A stretch of DNA of 64,000 bases, taken from positions 124,001 to 188,000 of the forward strand of contig NZ_JAQFIP010000005.1 in the NCBI RefSeq assembly GCF_029504735.1, given 5' to 3'. The notes under the pieces are model-generated. The model was not told where the DNA came from, made no database searches, and saw only the letters and a program-made list of their open reading frames with translations. Source of the stretch: Ereboglobus sp. PH5-10 (GTDB lineage Bacteria; Verrucomicrobiota; Verrucomicrobiia; Opitutales; Opitutaceae). Shown in pieces: positions 11,012 to 19,420 of the stretch. Position numbers and translations under genes: made by a program. The first letter of the stretch is position 1; the number at the start of each line of letters is the position of its first letter.

Positions 11012-12583
11012 ATGTCCTCCACAAATGCGGAGCAGTCCGCTCCGTCCGCCCCCGCCCACGACCTTCCCCAAAAACGCAAGCGATTCCCAGGCACGTTCTG
11101 GCTCCTCAACTCGATTGAGATGGGCGAGCGCCTCGCCTACTACAACCTGCGCGTCGTCGCGCCGATCTACATCATGCAAGCCGACAATCCCGGCGGCCTG
11201 CACCTGACCGCCGCCGACAAGGGCACCATTTACGCATGGTGGGCGATATTCCAATCGCTGCTGCCCATCGTCACCGGCGGACTCGCCGACCGTTTTGGCT
11301 ACAAAAAAACACTCTTCGGCGCGATTACCACGATGATGATCGGCTATCTGCTGATCGCATTCATGCGCGACATCAATTTTGTCAGCAATTACACCGCTTT
11401 CTTCTGGTCTATCATGGTGCTGGCCACCGGCACGGCGTTCTTCAAGCCCGGCATCCAGGGCGCGCTCGCAAACACCCTCACCAAGGAAAATTCATCGATC
11501 GGCTGGAGCCTTTTTTATTGGGTTGTCAATGTCGGCGCGCTCATCGGGCACTTTATCCCGACGATCCTCCTCGTCATGGGAGGAAACTCCGCCGAGGCGT
11601 GGCGCAACGTCTTCCTCGCGTCCGCGGTCTTCACCGGCTTCAACCTCGTTTTGCTCACCCGCCTCAAGGACGTGCCCACCGGCGCATCGCAAACCGAGCC
11701 GATTCTCAGCGTGCTCTGGCGCACGCTTAAAAACGTCTTCGAGCCGCGCCTCCTGTGCTGGCTCGCGATCATGTCCGGTTTCTGGCTGATGATGTATCAG
11801 CTCTGGGATCTGCAGCCCAATGTCATCGCCGACTGGGTGGACAGCTCGGCGCAGGCCCGCTGGATACAGGAAAACGCGCCCGCGTTCATTCACGGCAACC
11901 TCATTGAGGAAACCGCGCGCGGCCCGCAAATCCCCCAGCAAATCCTTCTCGGGCTCAACTCCCTTTCAATCATCTGCGGCGTTGTTCTTGTCGGCTACCT
12001 CACCCGCCGCATGCGCACGCTCTCCGCCATGCTCATCGGCATGGCGATGGTGGTCGTGGGCCTCCTGGTCGCCGGATGGACAATGAGCCTCTGGATGCTG
12101 CTCTTCGGCATTGTGTTTTTCTCGCTCGGCGAAATGACCGTCGGCCCCAAGAAAAGCGAATACCTCGCGCTCATCGCCCCGCCCGGCAAAAAAGGCCTCT
12201 ACCTCGGCTATGTTAACATCCCCACCGGCATCGGCATTTTTGCCGGCTCAAAGCTGGCCGGTTACGTTTACGGGCACTACGGCGAAAAAGCCATGCTCGC
12301 CCTCCGCTACATCGCCGAAAAAACACCATTCGGCTCCGGCAAAAACTGGAACGGCGACGTGATGGCGCTGGAGGAAACACTCGGCATTGCCCGCCCCGAG
12401 GCGATGGCAAAATTGCAGGAACTCACCGGCCTTGACGCCGCCACCGCCACGCGCCTGCTCTGGGACACCTACTCGCCAAACGTCAACGTCTGGATTCCCT
12501 TCGCCGCGGTTGGCGCGGTTTCCGTGATCGCCCTTGCCATCTTCGCCCGCATGGCCCGCCGCTGGTCGGACATGAACGCATAA
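11012..12583 (+). CDS. POT/PTR-family proton-coupled peptide transporter (copy 1)
   Basis: About 523 residues with 12-14 predicted membrane helices. The first helix carries the POT signature ExxER (EMGERLAYYN), needed for proton coupling in this family of di/tripeptide importers. GTAFFKPGIQGALANTLTKE matches the second family pattern, and NVGALIGHFIP fits helix 5. The frame is open to an ATG at 10946; the ATG at 11012 (MSSTNAEQ) gives a normal hydrophilic N terminus before the first helix. An insert with GLDAATATRLLWDTYSPNVNVW before the last helix is shared with the next gene. Substrate is inferred only from family. Confidence 0.88.
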   Translation: MSSTNAEQSAPSAPAHDLPQKRKRFPGTFWLLNSIEMGERLAYYNLRVVAPIYIMQADNPGGLHLTAADKGTIYAWWAIFQSLLPIVTGGLADRFGYKKTLFGAITTMMIGYLLIAFMRDINFVSNYTAFFWSIMVLATGTAFFKPGIQGALANTLTKENSSIGWSLFYWVVNVGALIGHFIPTILLVMGGNSAEAWRNVFLASAVFTGFNLVLLTRLKDVPTGASQTEPILSVLWRTLKNVFEPRLLCWLAIMSGFWLMMYQLWDLQPNVIADWVDSSAQARWIQENAPAFIHGNLIEETARGPQIPQQILLGLNSLSIICGVVLVGYLTRRMRTLSAMLIGMAMVVVGLLVAGWTMSLWMLLFGIVFFSLGEMTVGPKKSEYLALIAPPGKKGLYLGYVNIPTGIGIFAGSKLAGYVYGHYGEKAMLALRYIAEKTPFGSGKNWNGDVMALEETLGIARPEAMAKLQELTGLDAATATRLLWDTYSPNVNVWIPFAAVGAVSVIALAIFARMARRWSDMNA

Positions 12584-12637
12584 AAAATCCCTCCCTCCCC
12601 TCCCCTCGCACCCACTCCTCCACTTCCGCTCCAAATC

Positions 12638-14149
12638 ATGCTCAAGAAATTCCCCGGCACCTTCTGGCTGCTCAACGTCATCGAAATGGGCGAACGCCTC
12701 GCGTTCTACAACCTGCGCGTCGTCGCCCCGATTTACATTATGCAGGCCGACAATCCCGGCGGCCTGCATCTCACCGCCGCCGACAAGGGCGCCATCTATG
12801 GCATCTGGGCGCTCTTTCAATCCCTGCTCCCCATCCTCACCGGCGGCATCGCGGATCGTTTTGGTTACAAAAAAACCCTGTCGTTCGCCATCACCATGAT
12901 GATGGTCGGCTACCTCATGATCGGCTTCATGCGCGATGTCGGCTTTGTCAGCAACTACACCGCGTTTTTGGTCTCCATCATAGTGCTCGCCAGCGGCACC
13001 GCGTTTTTTAAGCCCGGCATCCAGGGCGCGCTCGCAAACACCCTCACCAAGGAAACCTCCTCGGTCGGATGGAGCCTCTTCTACTGGGTCGTGAACATAG
13101 GCGCGTTTGTCGCCCACTTCATCCCCACCATCATCCTCGTGGCCGGCAACAACTCCGCCGAAGCCTGGCGCAATGTGTTCCTCACCTCCGCCGCGTTCAC
13201 CGGCCTCAACCTCATCCTCCTCGTCAAGCTCAAGGACGTCCCCTCCGGCGCGTCGAAGACCGAGTCCGTCGTCTCCGTCCTCAAGCGCACCATCGCCAAC
13301 ATTTTCGAGCCGCGCCTCATTTGCTGGATGCTCCTCATGTCCGGGTTCTGGGCGATGATGATGCAACTCTGGGATCTCCAGCCCAACGTCATCGCAGACT
13401 GGGTCGACGGCTCCGCCCAGGCGGCATGGCTGCAGGCCAACCTGCCCGATTTCATCCAAAGCAAACTCATCGAGCAAACGGCGCGCGGCCCGCAGATCCC
13501 CCAGCAAATCATCCTCGGGCTCAACTCGTTCTCGATCATCTGCGGCGTTGTTCTCGTCGGCTACCTCACCCGCCGCATGCGCACCCTCAGCGCCATGCTC
13601 ATGGGCATGGTCGTGCTCACCATCGGCCTCCTGGTCGCCGGCTCGACCATGAGTCTCTGGACGCTCCTCATCGGCATCCTCTTCTTCTCCTTCGGCGAAA
13701 TGACCGTCGGCCCCAAGCAAAACGAATACCTCGCCCTCATCGCCCCGCCCGGCAAAAAAGGCCTCTACCTCGGTTACAACAACATCCCCGCCGGCATCGG
13801 CACCTGGGCCGGCTCGATCATGGCCGGTTATGTTTACGGCCACTATGGCGAAAAAGCCATGCTCGCCCTCCGCTACATCGCGGAAAAAACACCGTTCGGC
13901 GAAGGCAAAAACTGGGACGGCGATGTGACAAACCTCTCGGAGACCCTCGGCATCGCCCGCACGGACGCGATGGCCAAGTTGCAAGAACTCACCGGCCTCG
14001 ACGCCCCCGCCGCCACGCGCATGCTGTGGGAGACCTATTCGCCAAACATCCACGTCTGGGTGCCCTTCGCCATCCTCGGCGTGGTCTCCGCCATCGGCCT
14101 ATTCATCTTCGCCCGCATGGCCCGCCGCTGGGCGGACATGGATGCGTGA
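12638..14149 (+). CDS. POT/PTR-family proton-coupled peptide transporter (copy 2)
   Basis: 503 residues, closely similar to the preceding gene along its full length, including EMGERLAFYN, GTAFFKPGIQG, the central TARGPQIPQQI segment and the C-terminal PNIHVWVPFA. It starts directly at MLKKFPGTFWLLN and lacks the ~30-residue hydrophilic leader of copy 1. The 54-bp spacer and the same direction point to an operon formed by tandem duplication. Divergence is greatest in the loops, as expected if the two differ in substrate range. A peptide-importing role fits a gut or protein-rich habitat. Confidence 0.88.
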   Translation: MLKKFPGTFWLLNVIEMGERLAFYNLRVVAPIYIMQADNPGGLHLTAADKGAIYGIWALFQSLLPILTGGIADRFGYKKTLSFAITMMMVGYLMIGFMRDVGFVSNYTAFLVSIIVLASGTAFFKPGIQGALANTLTKETSSVGWSLFYWVVNIGAFVAHFIPTIILVAGNNSAEAWRNVFLTSAAFTGLNLILLVKLKDVPSGASKTESVVSVLKRTIANIFEPRLICWMLLMSGFWAMMMQLWDLQPNVIADWVDGSAQAAWLQANLPDFIQSKLIEQTARGPQIPQQIILGLNSFSIICGVVLVGYLTRRMRTLSAMLMGMVVLTIGLLVAGSTMSLWTLLIGILFFSFGEMTVGPKQNEYLALIAPPGKKGLYLGYNNIPAGIGTWAGSIMAGYVYGHYGEKAMLALRYIAEKTPFGEGKNWDGDVTNLSETLGIARTDAMAKLQELTGLDAPAATRMLWETYSPNIHVWVPFAILGVVSAIGLFIFARMARRWADMDA

Positions 14150-14211
14150 CACGATCCGTTTATTGATCTGCGCATTTGCGAATGCCGCAAGTGCGTGGCA
14201 AGTTTTGAGCC

Positions 14212-14517
14212 ATGAATGACACCAATGCTCATGAACCGGTAAGGCACAACGCGGCCAAGTCCCGCTACGAACTGACGCCGCCAAACGCGGGCGAGCCATC
14301 CGTGCTCGAATATGTGCTGGAGCCGCAAACCAACCGGATGATCTTCACGCACACGTTCGTGCCGCCCGAAATGCGGGGCAAGGGCGTGGCGGAAAAATTG
14401 GTGCGCGCCGCCCTGGCCGACGCGCGTGCGCAAGGCCGCCGTGTCGAGCCCCAGTGCTCGTATGTGGCAAAATTCATCGAACTGCACCACGCGGAGTTCG
14501 GCGATTTGTTGGCGTAG
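14212..14517 (+). CDS. Small GNAT-like N-acetyltransferase (YjdJ type)
   Basis: 101 residues. The core LEYVLEPQTNRMIFTHTFVPPEMRGKGVAEKLV is typical of the minimal GCN5-related acetyltransferase family (GNAT YjdJ-like), where RGKGVA is the pyrophosphate-binding loop for acetyl-CoA. The C terminus (PQCSYVAKFIELHHAEFGDLL) carries the family Cys-Ser-Tyr segment. The target is unknown. The gene begins 62 bp after the second POT gene in the same direction, but I see no functional link. The next 256 bp (14518-14773) contain no gene. Confidence 0.85.
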   Translation: MNDTNAHEPVRHNAAKSRYELTPPNAGEPSVLEYVLEPQTNRMIFTHTFVPPEMRGKGVAEKLVRAALADARAQGRRVEPQCSYVAKFIELHHAEFGDLLA

Positions 14518-14773
14518 GACGCAGCGGTCACGGAGGATAACGCCAGGAGTCTTATAGCGTTGGCTCGCCGGCGAACCGCATTCACTCACGTTGCGGTTGA
14601 TAAAGAAAATCAACAAAATCCCACCCTTTCCCTTTTTCATCTCCTTCCGTCCAATTTCAAGTTTTTGTTAACAAGTCTCGGATTGACCCGTTTTTGACTT
14701 CCTCTTGCACGAGGAGCCTGGCTCGGCGTTTCCCATAAAATAGCTCCTGGCCAAAATCTTGGCACACTCGTTG

Positions 14774-15493
14774 CTATTGGTTGCCACATTTGCACCTTGC
14801 TTTCTTAAACAGAAGTAAAGCACCGATACCAATTATTGGTATAACAATACATATTACAAATATAATTTTATTTGATTTTATATATTGATTGTCCTGTTTT
14901 TCAATCATGCTCTTACTGAAATTCCAAATTTCTGGATTTTCTATATACTCTTCAATCTGCTTGCGATTTAAATAAAATGATATGACATATTCGTTATTGG
15001 GATTAATACCTGCTTTTAGGCGGATATATAAATAATCATCAACCGTTTCTTTCTTTGCCATTAATGATGTTAAGTAGAGATTTGCATTATCTGATCTAGT
15101 TGACATGTCCTCCGGGGCTGTTTTTAAAGTTTCTCGCTGAATGGATTCATTTAATATATGGCGATATTTTTCGACCAATGCAAGAGATCCGTCAGGATCG
15201 TTTTTTTCTGTCATAACAGCAAGCAAGGGCACTGAAAAATTTCTTTTAAGAAATACTACAGCATATTCACCATCTAACATATCTGACACATGCCTATTAA
15301 CCTCTTTGGCATTTTCCATGACATAATTTCTTCCGCTAATAACTAGAGCGGAAGGCTTTTGATAATCATAAAGACATAGATTACCAGTCAACGCCGCCAT
15401 TGCGGCAATTTCCACAGTCCATGTTTCCTTAGCCCTGCAAACCTGAAGAGAAATCAAGGACATGGATATATATATTATTGCTTTGTGTAACAT
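14774..15493 (-). CDS. Orphan exported membrane-anchored protein, AT-rich gene
   Basis: 239 residues that I do not recognise. An N-terminal hydrophobic stretch (KAIIYISMSLISLQVCRA) looks like a signal peptide, and a strong membrane helix lies near the C terminus (IIFVICIVIPIIGIGALLLF) followed by KKARCKCGNQ. This predicts a large extracytoplasmic domain with a short cytoplasmic tail. The domain contains SALVISGRNYVMEN and AVVFLKRNF. Base composition is strikingly AT-rich compared with all neighbours except the gene at 15768, suggesting horizontal acquisition. The stop of a degenerate upstream reading frame lies 8 bp before its start. Confidence 0.72.
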   Translation of the reverse strand: MLHKAIIYISMSLISLQVCRAKETWTVEIAAMAALTGNLCLYDYQKPSALVISGRNYVMENAKEVNRHVSDMLDGEYAVVFLKRNFSVPLLAVMTEKNDPDGSLALVEKYRHILNESIQRETLKTAPEDMSTRSDNANLYLTSLMAKKETVDDYLYIRLKAGINPNNEYVISFYLNRKQIEEYIENPEIWNFSKSMIEKQDNQYIKSNKIIFVICIVIPIIGIGALLLFKKARCKCGNQ

Positions 15494-15501
15494 AAATTAA
15501 A

Positions 15502-15551
15502 TTAGTAATCATCAACAAGAGTGTTTCCTGTTTTTGAATCTATAGCATAAC
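15502..15551 (-). pseudogene. C-terminal coding remnant cut by repeat copy A
   Basis: Reading the minus strand into the TAA at 15502-15504 gives CYAIDSKTGNTLVDDY, a protein-like tail that loses coherence exactly where the 105-bp repeat copy begins. It ends 8 bp before the start of the AT-rich gene at 15493, a spacing typical of an operon. The likely reading is that an upstream gene lost its 5' part when the repeat arrived or recombined. The evidence is short. Confidence 0.35.
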
Positions 15552-15656
15552 AGCGGGCGGACTTTTGACGGTGCAAGGGGGAATACTCAGAAAGATTGCG
15601 CCGTCCGCAGTCATTGACAAGCGCAACCTCTGGAGTGTCCCGCGACCTTTTCGCCC
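15552..15656. repeat. 105-bp direct repeat, copy A
   Basis: Matches 16372-16476 at all but about six positions, in the same orientation and 820 bp apart. Internal complementarity (ACGGTGCAA near 15568 against TTGCGCCGT near 15597) would allow a hairpin. The two copies bracket the membrane-protein gene at 15768-16229. The rest of 15494-15767 holds no supportable gene. Confidence 0.85.
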
Positions 15657-15767
15657 CTCCTTCTGACAATCCTCAAAAATCAACAAAACTCGGCCCGCCC
15701 CCTTTTGCCTCCCCGGCGGGCGCGCGATCTGCGGCAGGGCGTTCGCGCGACGTTGCCGCGCTGGCGG

Positions 15768-16229
15768 CTAAGGGGAAAAATCAACATCAGTGTCGTCGGA
15801 GGCTTGTCGGCCATTCAAGATATTCATTATTTTTATAATATTCTCCCCAAATGGCAGTGGATTTATGCATAATTTTTTGGTTTTTTCGCCTACTTTGTAT
15901 TTTACAATCAACGCGCTGAACTGCATCGCGCCTCCAAATCGCAATGGCACCTTTTCCGTTCCGTGCCTGACGTTGATTATGTCAGAGCGAGATATGATGG
16001 TCGTCTTATAGCATCCACTGCGGTATTTCAATTCGTCTTGGCTGATGCGCACCAAAAAACCGCGGAGCCAGATGATAAAAGAAAATCCCCATATAATACA
16101 TCCGACTATAGCCCATTCATATCCTTGATGAGTATAAAGCCTTGGATAACAAAGTAGCCCCATCACTATCCAAGGCCCAACCAACACAAAGTAACCAAAT
16201 GCGCCAGCCCTATAATACAAGTGTTTCAT
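15768..16229 (-). CDS. Orphan membrane protein, PH-like domain possible
   Basis: 153 residues. Two N-terminal membrane helices (YFVLVGPWIVMGLLCYP and WAIVGCIIWGFSFIIWLRGF) are followed by a soluble domain that starts RISQDELKYRSGCYKTTIISRSDI. A membrane helix pair followed by a beta-rich segment with alternating LKYR..TTIISRSDI is reminiscent of small bacterial PH-domain proteins, but this is only a resemblance. The gene is AT-rich relative to its surroundings and lies between two direct-repeat copies (15552-15656 and 16372-16476), which suggests it arrived as an insertion or cassette. Confidence 0.65.
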   Translation of the reverse strand: MKHLYYRAGAFGYFVLVGPWIVMGLLCYPRLYTHQGYEWAIVGCIIWGFSFIIWLRGFLVRISQDELKYRSGCYKTTIISRSDIINVRHGTEKVPLRFGGAMQFSALIVKYKVGEKTKKLCINPLPFGENIIKIMNILNGRQASDDTDVDFSP

Positions 16230-16371
16230 TTTCGTGAACTACAGGACGGGAAGGCAAAAACAGGGCAATCCGAGACTTGTTAATTTTTCATCATTGCTCA
16301 TTGCGACAGCGAGACATTCCTTTATGAAAACAACAAACCTTCAGCACATCGTGGTTTTGCGAAGCGCGCAT

Positions 16372-16476
16372 AGCGGGCGGATTTTTGACGGTGCAAGAGG
16401 GCATGCACAGAAAGATTGCGCCGTCCGCAGCCATTGACAAGCGCAACCTCTGGAGTGTCCCGCGACCTTTTCGCCC
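16372..16476. repeat. 105-bp direct repeat, copy B
   Basis: Second copy of the repeat at 15552-15656, about 94% identical by eye. It ends 62 bp before the surE start codon and so occupies the surE upstream region (16230-16538, which holds no other supportable feature). A spurious frame from 16416 into surE is created by it. Confidence 0.85.
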
Positions 16477-16538
16477 TCACGAACGCGGAGGAAACTCCAG
16501 CCTTCTTTTTTGCAAAAACACGCTTTAGCTTTGGCACC

Positions 16539-17330
16539 ATGCGTTTTCTTCTCACCAACGACGACAGTCTCGACTGCCCTTTTCTTCATGTCATCGCGCA
16601 CGCCTTGCGCGAGGCGGGTCACGACCTCTGGGTTGTCGCCCCCAAAACCGAGCAGAGCTGGATCGGCGCGTCGAAATCCCGGCATCGCCCGGTCACGCTC
16701 GAGCAGGCGGATCGCGGCCTGGGATGCCCGACGTGGACCGTCACCGGCACGCCGAGCGATTGCGTGAACATCGCGCTCGCGCACATACTGCCGGAATATC
16801 CCGACGCGGTGATCAGCGGCTTTAACGTCGGGTTCAACGCATCGCTCGGCTTCATCCTCGCGAGCGGCACCATAGGCGGCGCGTGGGAGGGCGCGTTGCA
16901 CGGTTTGCCGGGAATCGCGATTTCGCAGGATCTGCCCTTCGAGGTTTTCGACAAGATCAAGGAGCCCGGCACCCCGCCCGAGCCCGAGGTCGGGGAAACA
17001 CTGAAACACTCCGCGGCCCATGCCGCGCGGATGATTCCCGAGCTCGCGCGCGACACGCCGCCGCGCAGTTTCATCGTGCACAACCTGAACTTCCCCTACC
17101 CTTGCCGCCCGCACACCGAGGTGAAACGCACCGTGCCCGCGCGCGTGATTGTGCCCGAGATTTTCAGCCCGCAGGCGGACGATGGCACGCATCGTTTTCT
17201 GTTCACCCTCGGCGAAATAATCGACCCGCCCGGCGGCCCGCTCACGGATCGCGCCGCGCTCGCCGCGAAGCAGATCAGCCACACCGTGCTTGATTACACG
17301 AAGATCGGGCGGATGCCGGAAAAGGCGTAG
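16539..17330 (+). CDS. surE: 5'/3'-nucleotidase SurE
   Basis: 263 residues from the ATG at 16539 (MRFLLTNDDSLDCP). SurE is a metal-dependent nucleoside monophosphatase found in stationary-phase survival contexts. The metal-binding NDD lies at residues 7-9, with S instead of the usual G after the aspartates. GASKSRHRPVT carries the conserved serine, and SGFNVGFNASLGFILASGTI matches the SG-N-G-N metal and substrate loop. The open frame extends to 16416, but that extension is encoded by the 105-bp repeat and is not SurE-like. Family is clear; substrate range is not. Confidence 0.9.
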   Translation: MRFLLTNDDSLDCPFLHVIAHALREAGHDLWVVAPKTEQSWIGASKSRHRPVTLEQADRGLGCPTWTVTGTPSDCVNIALAHILPEYPDAVISGFNVGFNASLGFILASGTIGGAWEGALHGLPGIAISQDLPFEVFDKIKEPGTPPEPEVGETLKHSAAHAARMIPELARDTPPRSFIVHNLNFPYPCRPHTEVKRTVPARVIVPEIFSPQADDGTHRFLFTLGEIIDPPGGPLTDRAALAAKQISHTVLDYTKIGRMPEKA

Positions 17331-17331
17331 T

Positions 17332-17428
17332 TGCGAGCCTGGCGCGCGCCTTCCGCGCCCGCCCGCTTTGCGGTTGCGCATGCAGATCGTCCTTCGAATA
17401 CGAGGGCGCACGCAAGGTGCGCCCCTAC
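17332..17428 (-). repeat. Degenerate copy of the ~101-bp inverted-repeat element
   Basis: Read on the minus strand it starts with the intact arm GTAGGGGCGCACCTTGCG and has the internal landmarks of the elements in the EEP array (a CGAAGGAC segment and CAAAGCGGGCGGGCGCG). The second arm has decayed. It lies just after surE and before the stop of the 87-residue gene. Confidence 0.7.
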
Positions 17429-17688
17429 GGGGAATCGTCCGGTTTTTCTGAATCGGATTTGGCTTCCGCGCCGTTTTCCGCGCTTTGCGCCCACACGCGC
17501 TGGCGCACGCCGAAGGCGATCACGACAAGCCCGCCGAGCGCGACGATGTGCCCGATCGATCCGAGTATCGCGGAGGGTTTTGCGTCAAATTGTGGAGCCA
17601 CCAGACGGACAATCGCCACGCCCGCGAGGGATGTGGCGATTCCGATTATCCAGTAAAGCGCCGTTTTGGTGCGGCGGGTCATTCGCAA
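17425..17688 (-). CDS. Small two-helix membrane protein
   Basis: 87 residues: basic N terminus (MRMTRRTK), two membrane helices (ALYWIIGIATSLAGVAIV and ILGSIGHIVALGGLVVIAFG) and a charged tail. No family recognised. Its start is 6 bp past the stop of the decarboxylase beta subunit, so it is almost certainly co-transcribed with it and could be an accessory of the pump. The last codons overlap the edge of the degenerate inverted-repeat element. Confidence 0.65.
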   Translation of the reverse strand: MRMTRRTKTALYWIIGIATSLAGVAIVRLVAPQFDAKPSAILGSIGHIVALGGLVVIAFGVRQRVWAQSAENGAEAKSDSEKPDDSP

Positions 17689-17694
17689 TCAGCC

Positions 17695-19356
17695 TCAGAG
17701 TTTTTCGAGGATGGGAATCAGCGTCACGTAGATGCCGGTGATGATCGCCGAGGTGATAACGCCGGAGATATTGGCACCGAGCGCCTCGGGCAGAATGATC
17801 GAGTTCGGATTGACCTTGGAGACTTCCTTTTGCGCGACCTTCGCGGTCGTGGGCACGCAACTGACACCCGAGATGCCGATCACCGGGTTGATTTTGCGAC
17901 CGCTCACGATGTAGAGGATGTAACCGCCGCAGATGCCGCCGACGCCGGAGAGCAACAGCGCGAGGATGCCGAGCACGAGGAGCATCACGACTTTCGGGTT
18001 GAGAATCGTCGAGGCTTCGCAAAGCACGCCGAGCAACAGGCCCAGGAACATGGTCGCGCCGTAGAGGAACACGTTTTCAATCATGACCGTGAACACTTTC
18101 AGGCCCGCCTCGCGGACGGCGACGCCGAGGAAGAGCGAGAGGAAAAGCGGAGCGGCCGAGGGAAACAGCAGGCAGAGCACGCCGCAACCGGCCACCGCGA
18201 AGGCGAGTTTTTCACCCGCGGTGATTTTCACGACGGGACGCTGCGGGAGCTTGATCCCGCGCAGCTTGGCAGGCACGAGCAAGCGGATCAGGTAGGGATA
18301 TCCGCCGTAGGCCAGGCCGAGATACAGATAAGCGACGACCGTGATCGGCACAAACATGTGCTTGGCAAGATTGAGCGATGCGAAGAGCACCATGGGGCCG
18401 TCCGCGCAGCCGACGAGCGCGATTGATGCGGCCTCGCCGAAGGAAAAGCCGAGCGCCTTGGCGATTGGAAAGGTGATGATCGTGCCAAACTCGCACGCCA
18501 GCGCGATGAACATGCTCAAAAACGGACGAGCCAGAAGGAAGCCCACGTCGAGCAACACGCCAATGCCCATGAACACGAGACACGCGATCAGGCTGTTGCC
18601 AAACGCGAACGTGTAGATCGGCTGCAGCGCCGTGATCTGCTGCATGTCCATCAATTCCTTCGGCTGCTGCACAAGCGGCGCAATCATGAGGTTGCCCGGC
18701 ATTTCGCCGGACTGCGCCTTGTCCATGTCGGCGAGATATTGCACTCGGCCGGCCTGCATGGTCTCGAGCTGCTTGAACGCCTCGCCTCCGTTCGCGCCGG
18801 TAAAGGCAAGCTCAACCCGCTCGCGCGGCTGCTGGCCGATGGGCGCCGAGGGCTCCAACCCCTGGCGATTCGCGCCGATCGGGGAGCTTTCGATTGCGGT
18901 GCCGGCGCTCTTGCCCGTTGTGAAAAGTTTCCCGTTGATCGAGTAGGTGACGTCGACTCCGTTGGCCGCGCTCTTTTTGTCCGGGCGCGAGAGAAACGCG
19001 AGATTGTGCGCGGCCGCGGCGGCCTCGGGACCGGTCACGATCACCTTTCCGTCCTCCGTGTAGGCCGCCTCGACATTGGTCGTGATGGAAATGTATTCGG
19101 CGACGTTTGACTCGAGCGAGCCGCGGGTGACGGTTTCCGCCATCTGACTGGGCATGAAAAGCACGCCCGCATTGACGGCGACCATGCCGAGCCCCATCGG
19201 AATCATGAGCAACGGCTCGAGCGTGCCCTTTTTGCCCAAATAAACGAGCACCCCGCCGATTAGAATCAGCCCGATGCGGCCGATCATGATGTGCGAGGGC
19301 GAGTCGAAGAGCGTCGTGATGCCTTGGAAGATGTTGAGAATATCTGAAAATTGCAT
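17695..19356 (-). CDS. oadB: Na+-translocating carboxylate decarboxylase beta subunit, with insertion
   Basis: 553 residues, about 120 more than typical OadB/MmdB/GcdB proteins. These inner-membrane subunits couple decarboxylation of a biotin-bound carboxyl group to Na+ export. The first helices (GRIGLILIGGVLVYLGKKGTLEPLL) and the core after residue ~245 (FMGIGVLLDVGFLLARP) are standard. The functional aspartate motif GCADGP, ISGVSCVPTTAKV and LPEALGANISGVI are present. Residues ~72-245 are a long hydrophilic insertion not found in the usual family layout. The alpha (carboxyltransferase) subunit is not in the window, so oxaloacetate, methylmalonyl-CoA or glutaconyl-CoA cannot be distinguished; the symbol is generic. 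Confidence 0.9.
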   Translation of the reverse strand: MQFSDILNIFQGITTLFDSPSHIMIGRIGLILIGGVLVYLGKKGTLEPLLMIPMGLGMVAVNAGVLFMPSQMAETVTRGSLESNVAEYISITTNVEAAYTEDGKVIVTGPEAAAAAHNLAFLSRPDKKSAANGVDVTYSINGKLFTTGKSAGTAIESSPIGANRQGLEPSAPIGQQPRERVELAFTGANGGEAFKQLETMQAGRVQYLADMDKAQSGEMPGNLMIAPLVQQPKELMDMQQITALQPIYTFAFGNSLIACLVFMGIGVLLDVGFLLARPFLSMFIALACEFGTIITFPIAKALGFSFGEAASIALVGCADGPMVLFASLNLAKHMFVPITVVAYLYLGLAYGGYPYLIRLLVPAKLRGIKLPQRPVVKITAGEKLAFAVAGCGVLCLLFPSAAPLFLSLFLGVAVREAGLKVFTVMIENVFLYGATMFLGLLLGVLCEASTILNPKVVMLLVLGILALLLSGVGGICGGYILYIVSGRKINPVIGISGVSCVPTTAKVAQKEVSKVNPNSIILPEALGANISGVITSAIITGIYVTLIPILEKL

Positions 19357-19420
19357 TGTCTAAAAAATGAAAACTATTGGCGGGTCATAATGAGTTATTG
19401 GCGCGGATGCGTGCGGTAAA

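Noticed and set aside
12248-14053. A 601-codon minus-strand frame across the second POT gene
   Set aside because: Very His/Asp/Gly-rich antisense shadow. The plus strand gives a full transporter with family motifs.
16416-16538. N-terminal extension of SurE from an ATG at 16416
   Set aside because: Most of this stretch is the 105-bp repeat, and the SurE family starts at MRFLLTNDD.
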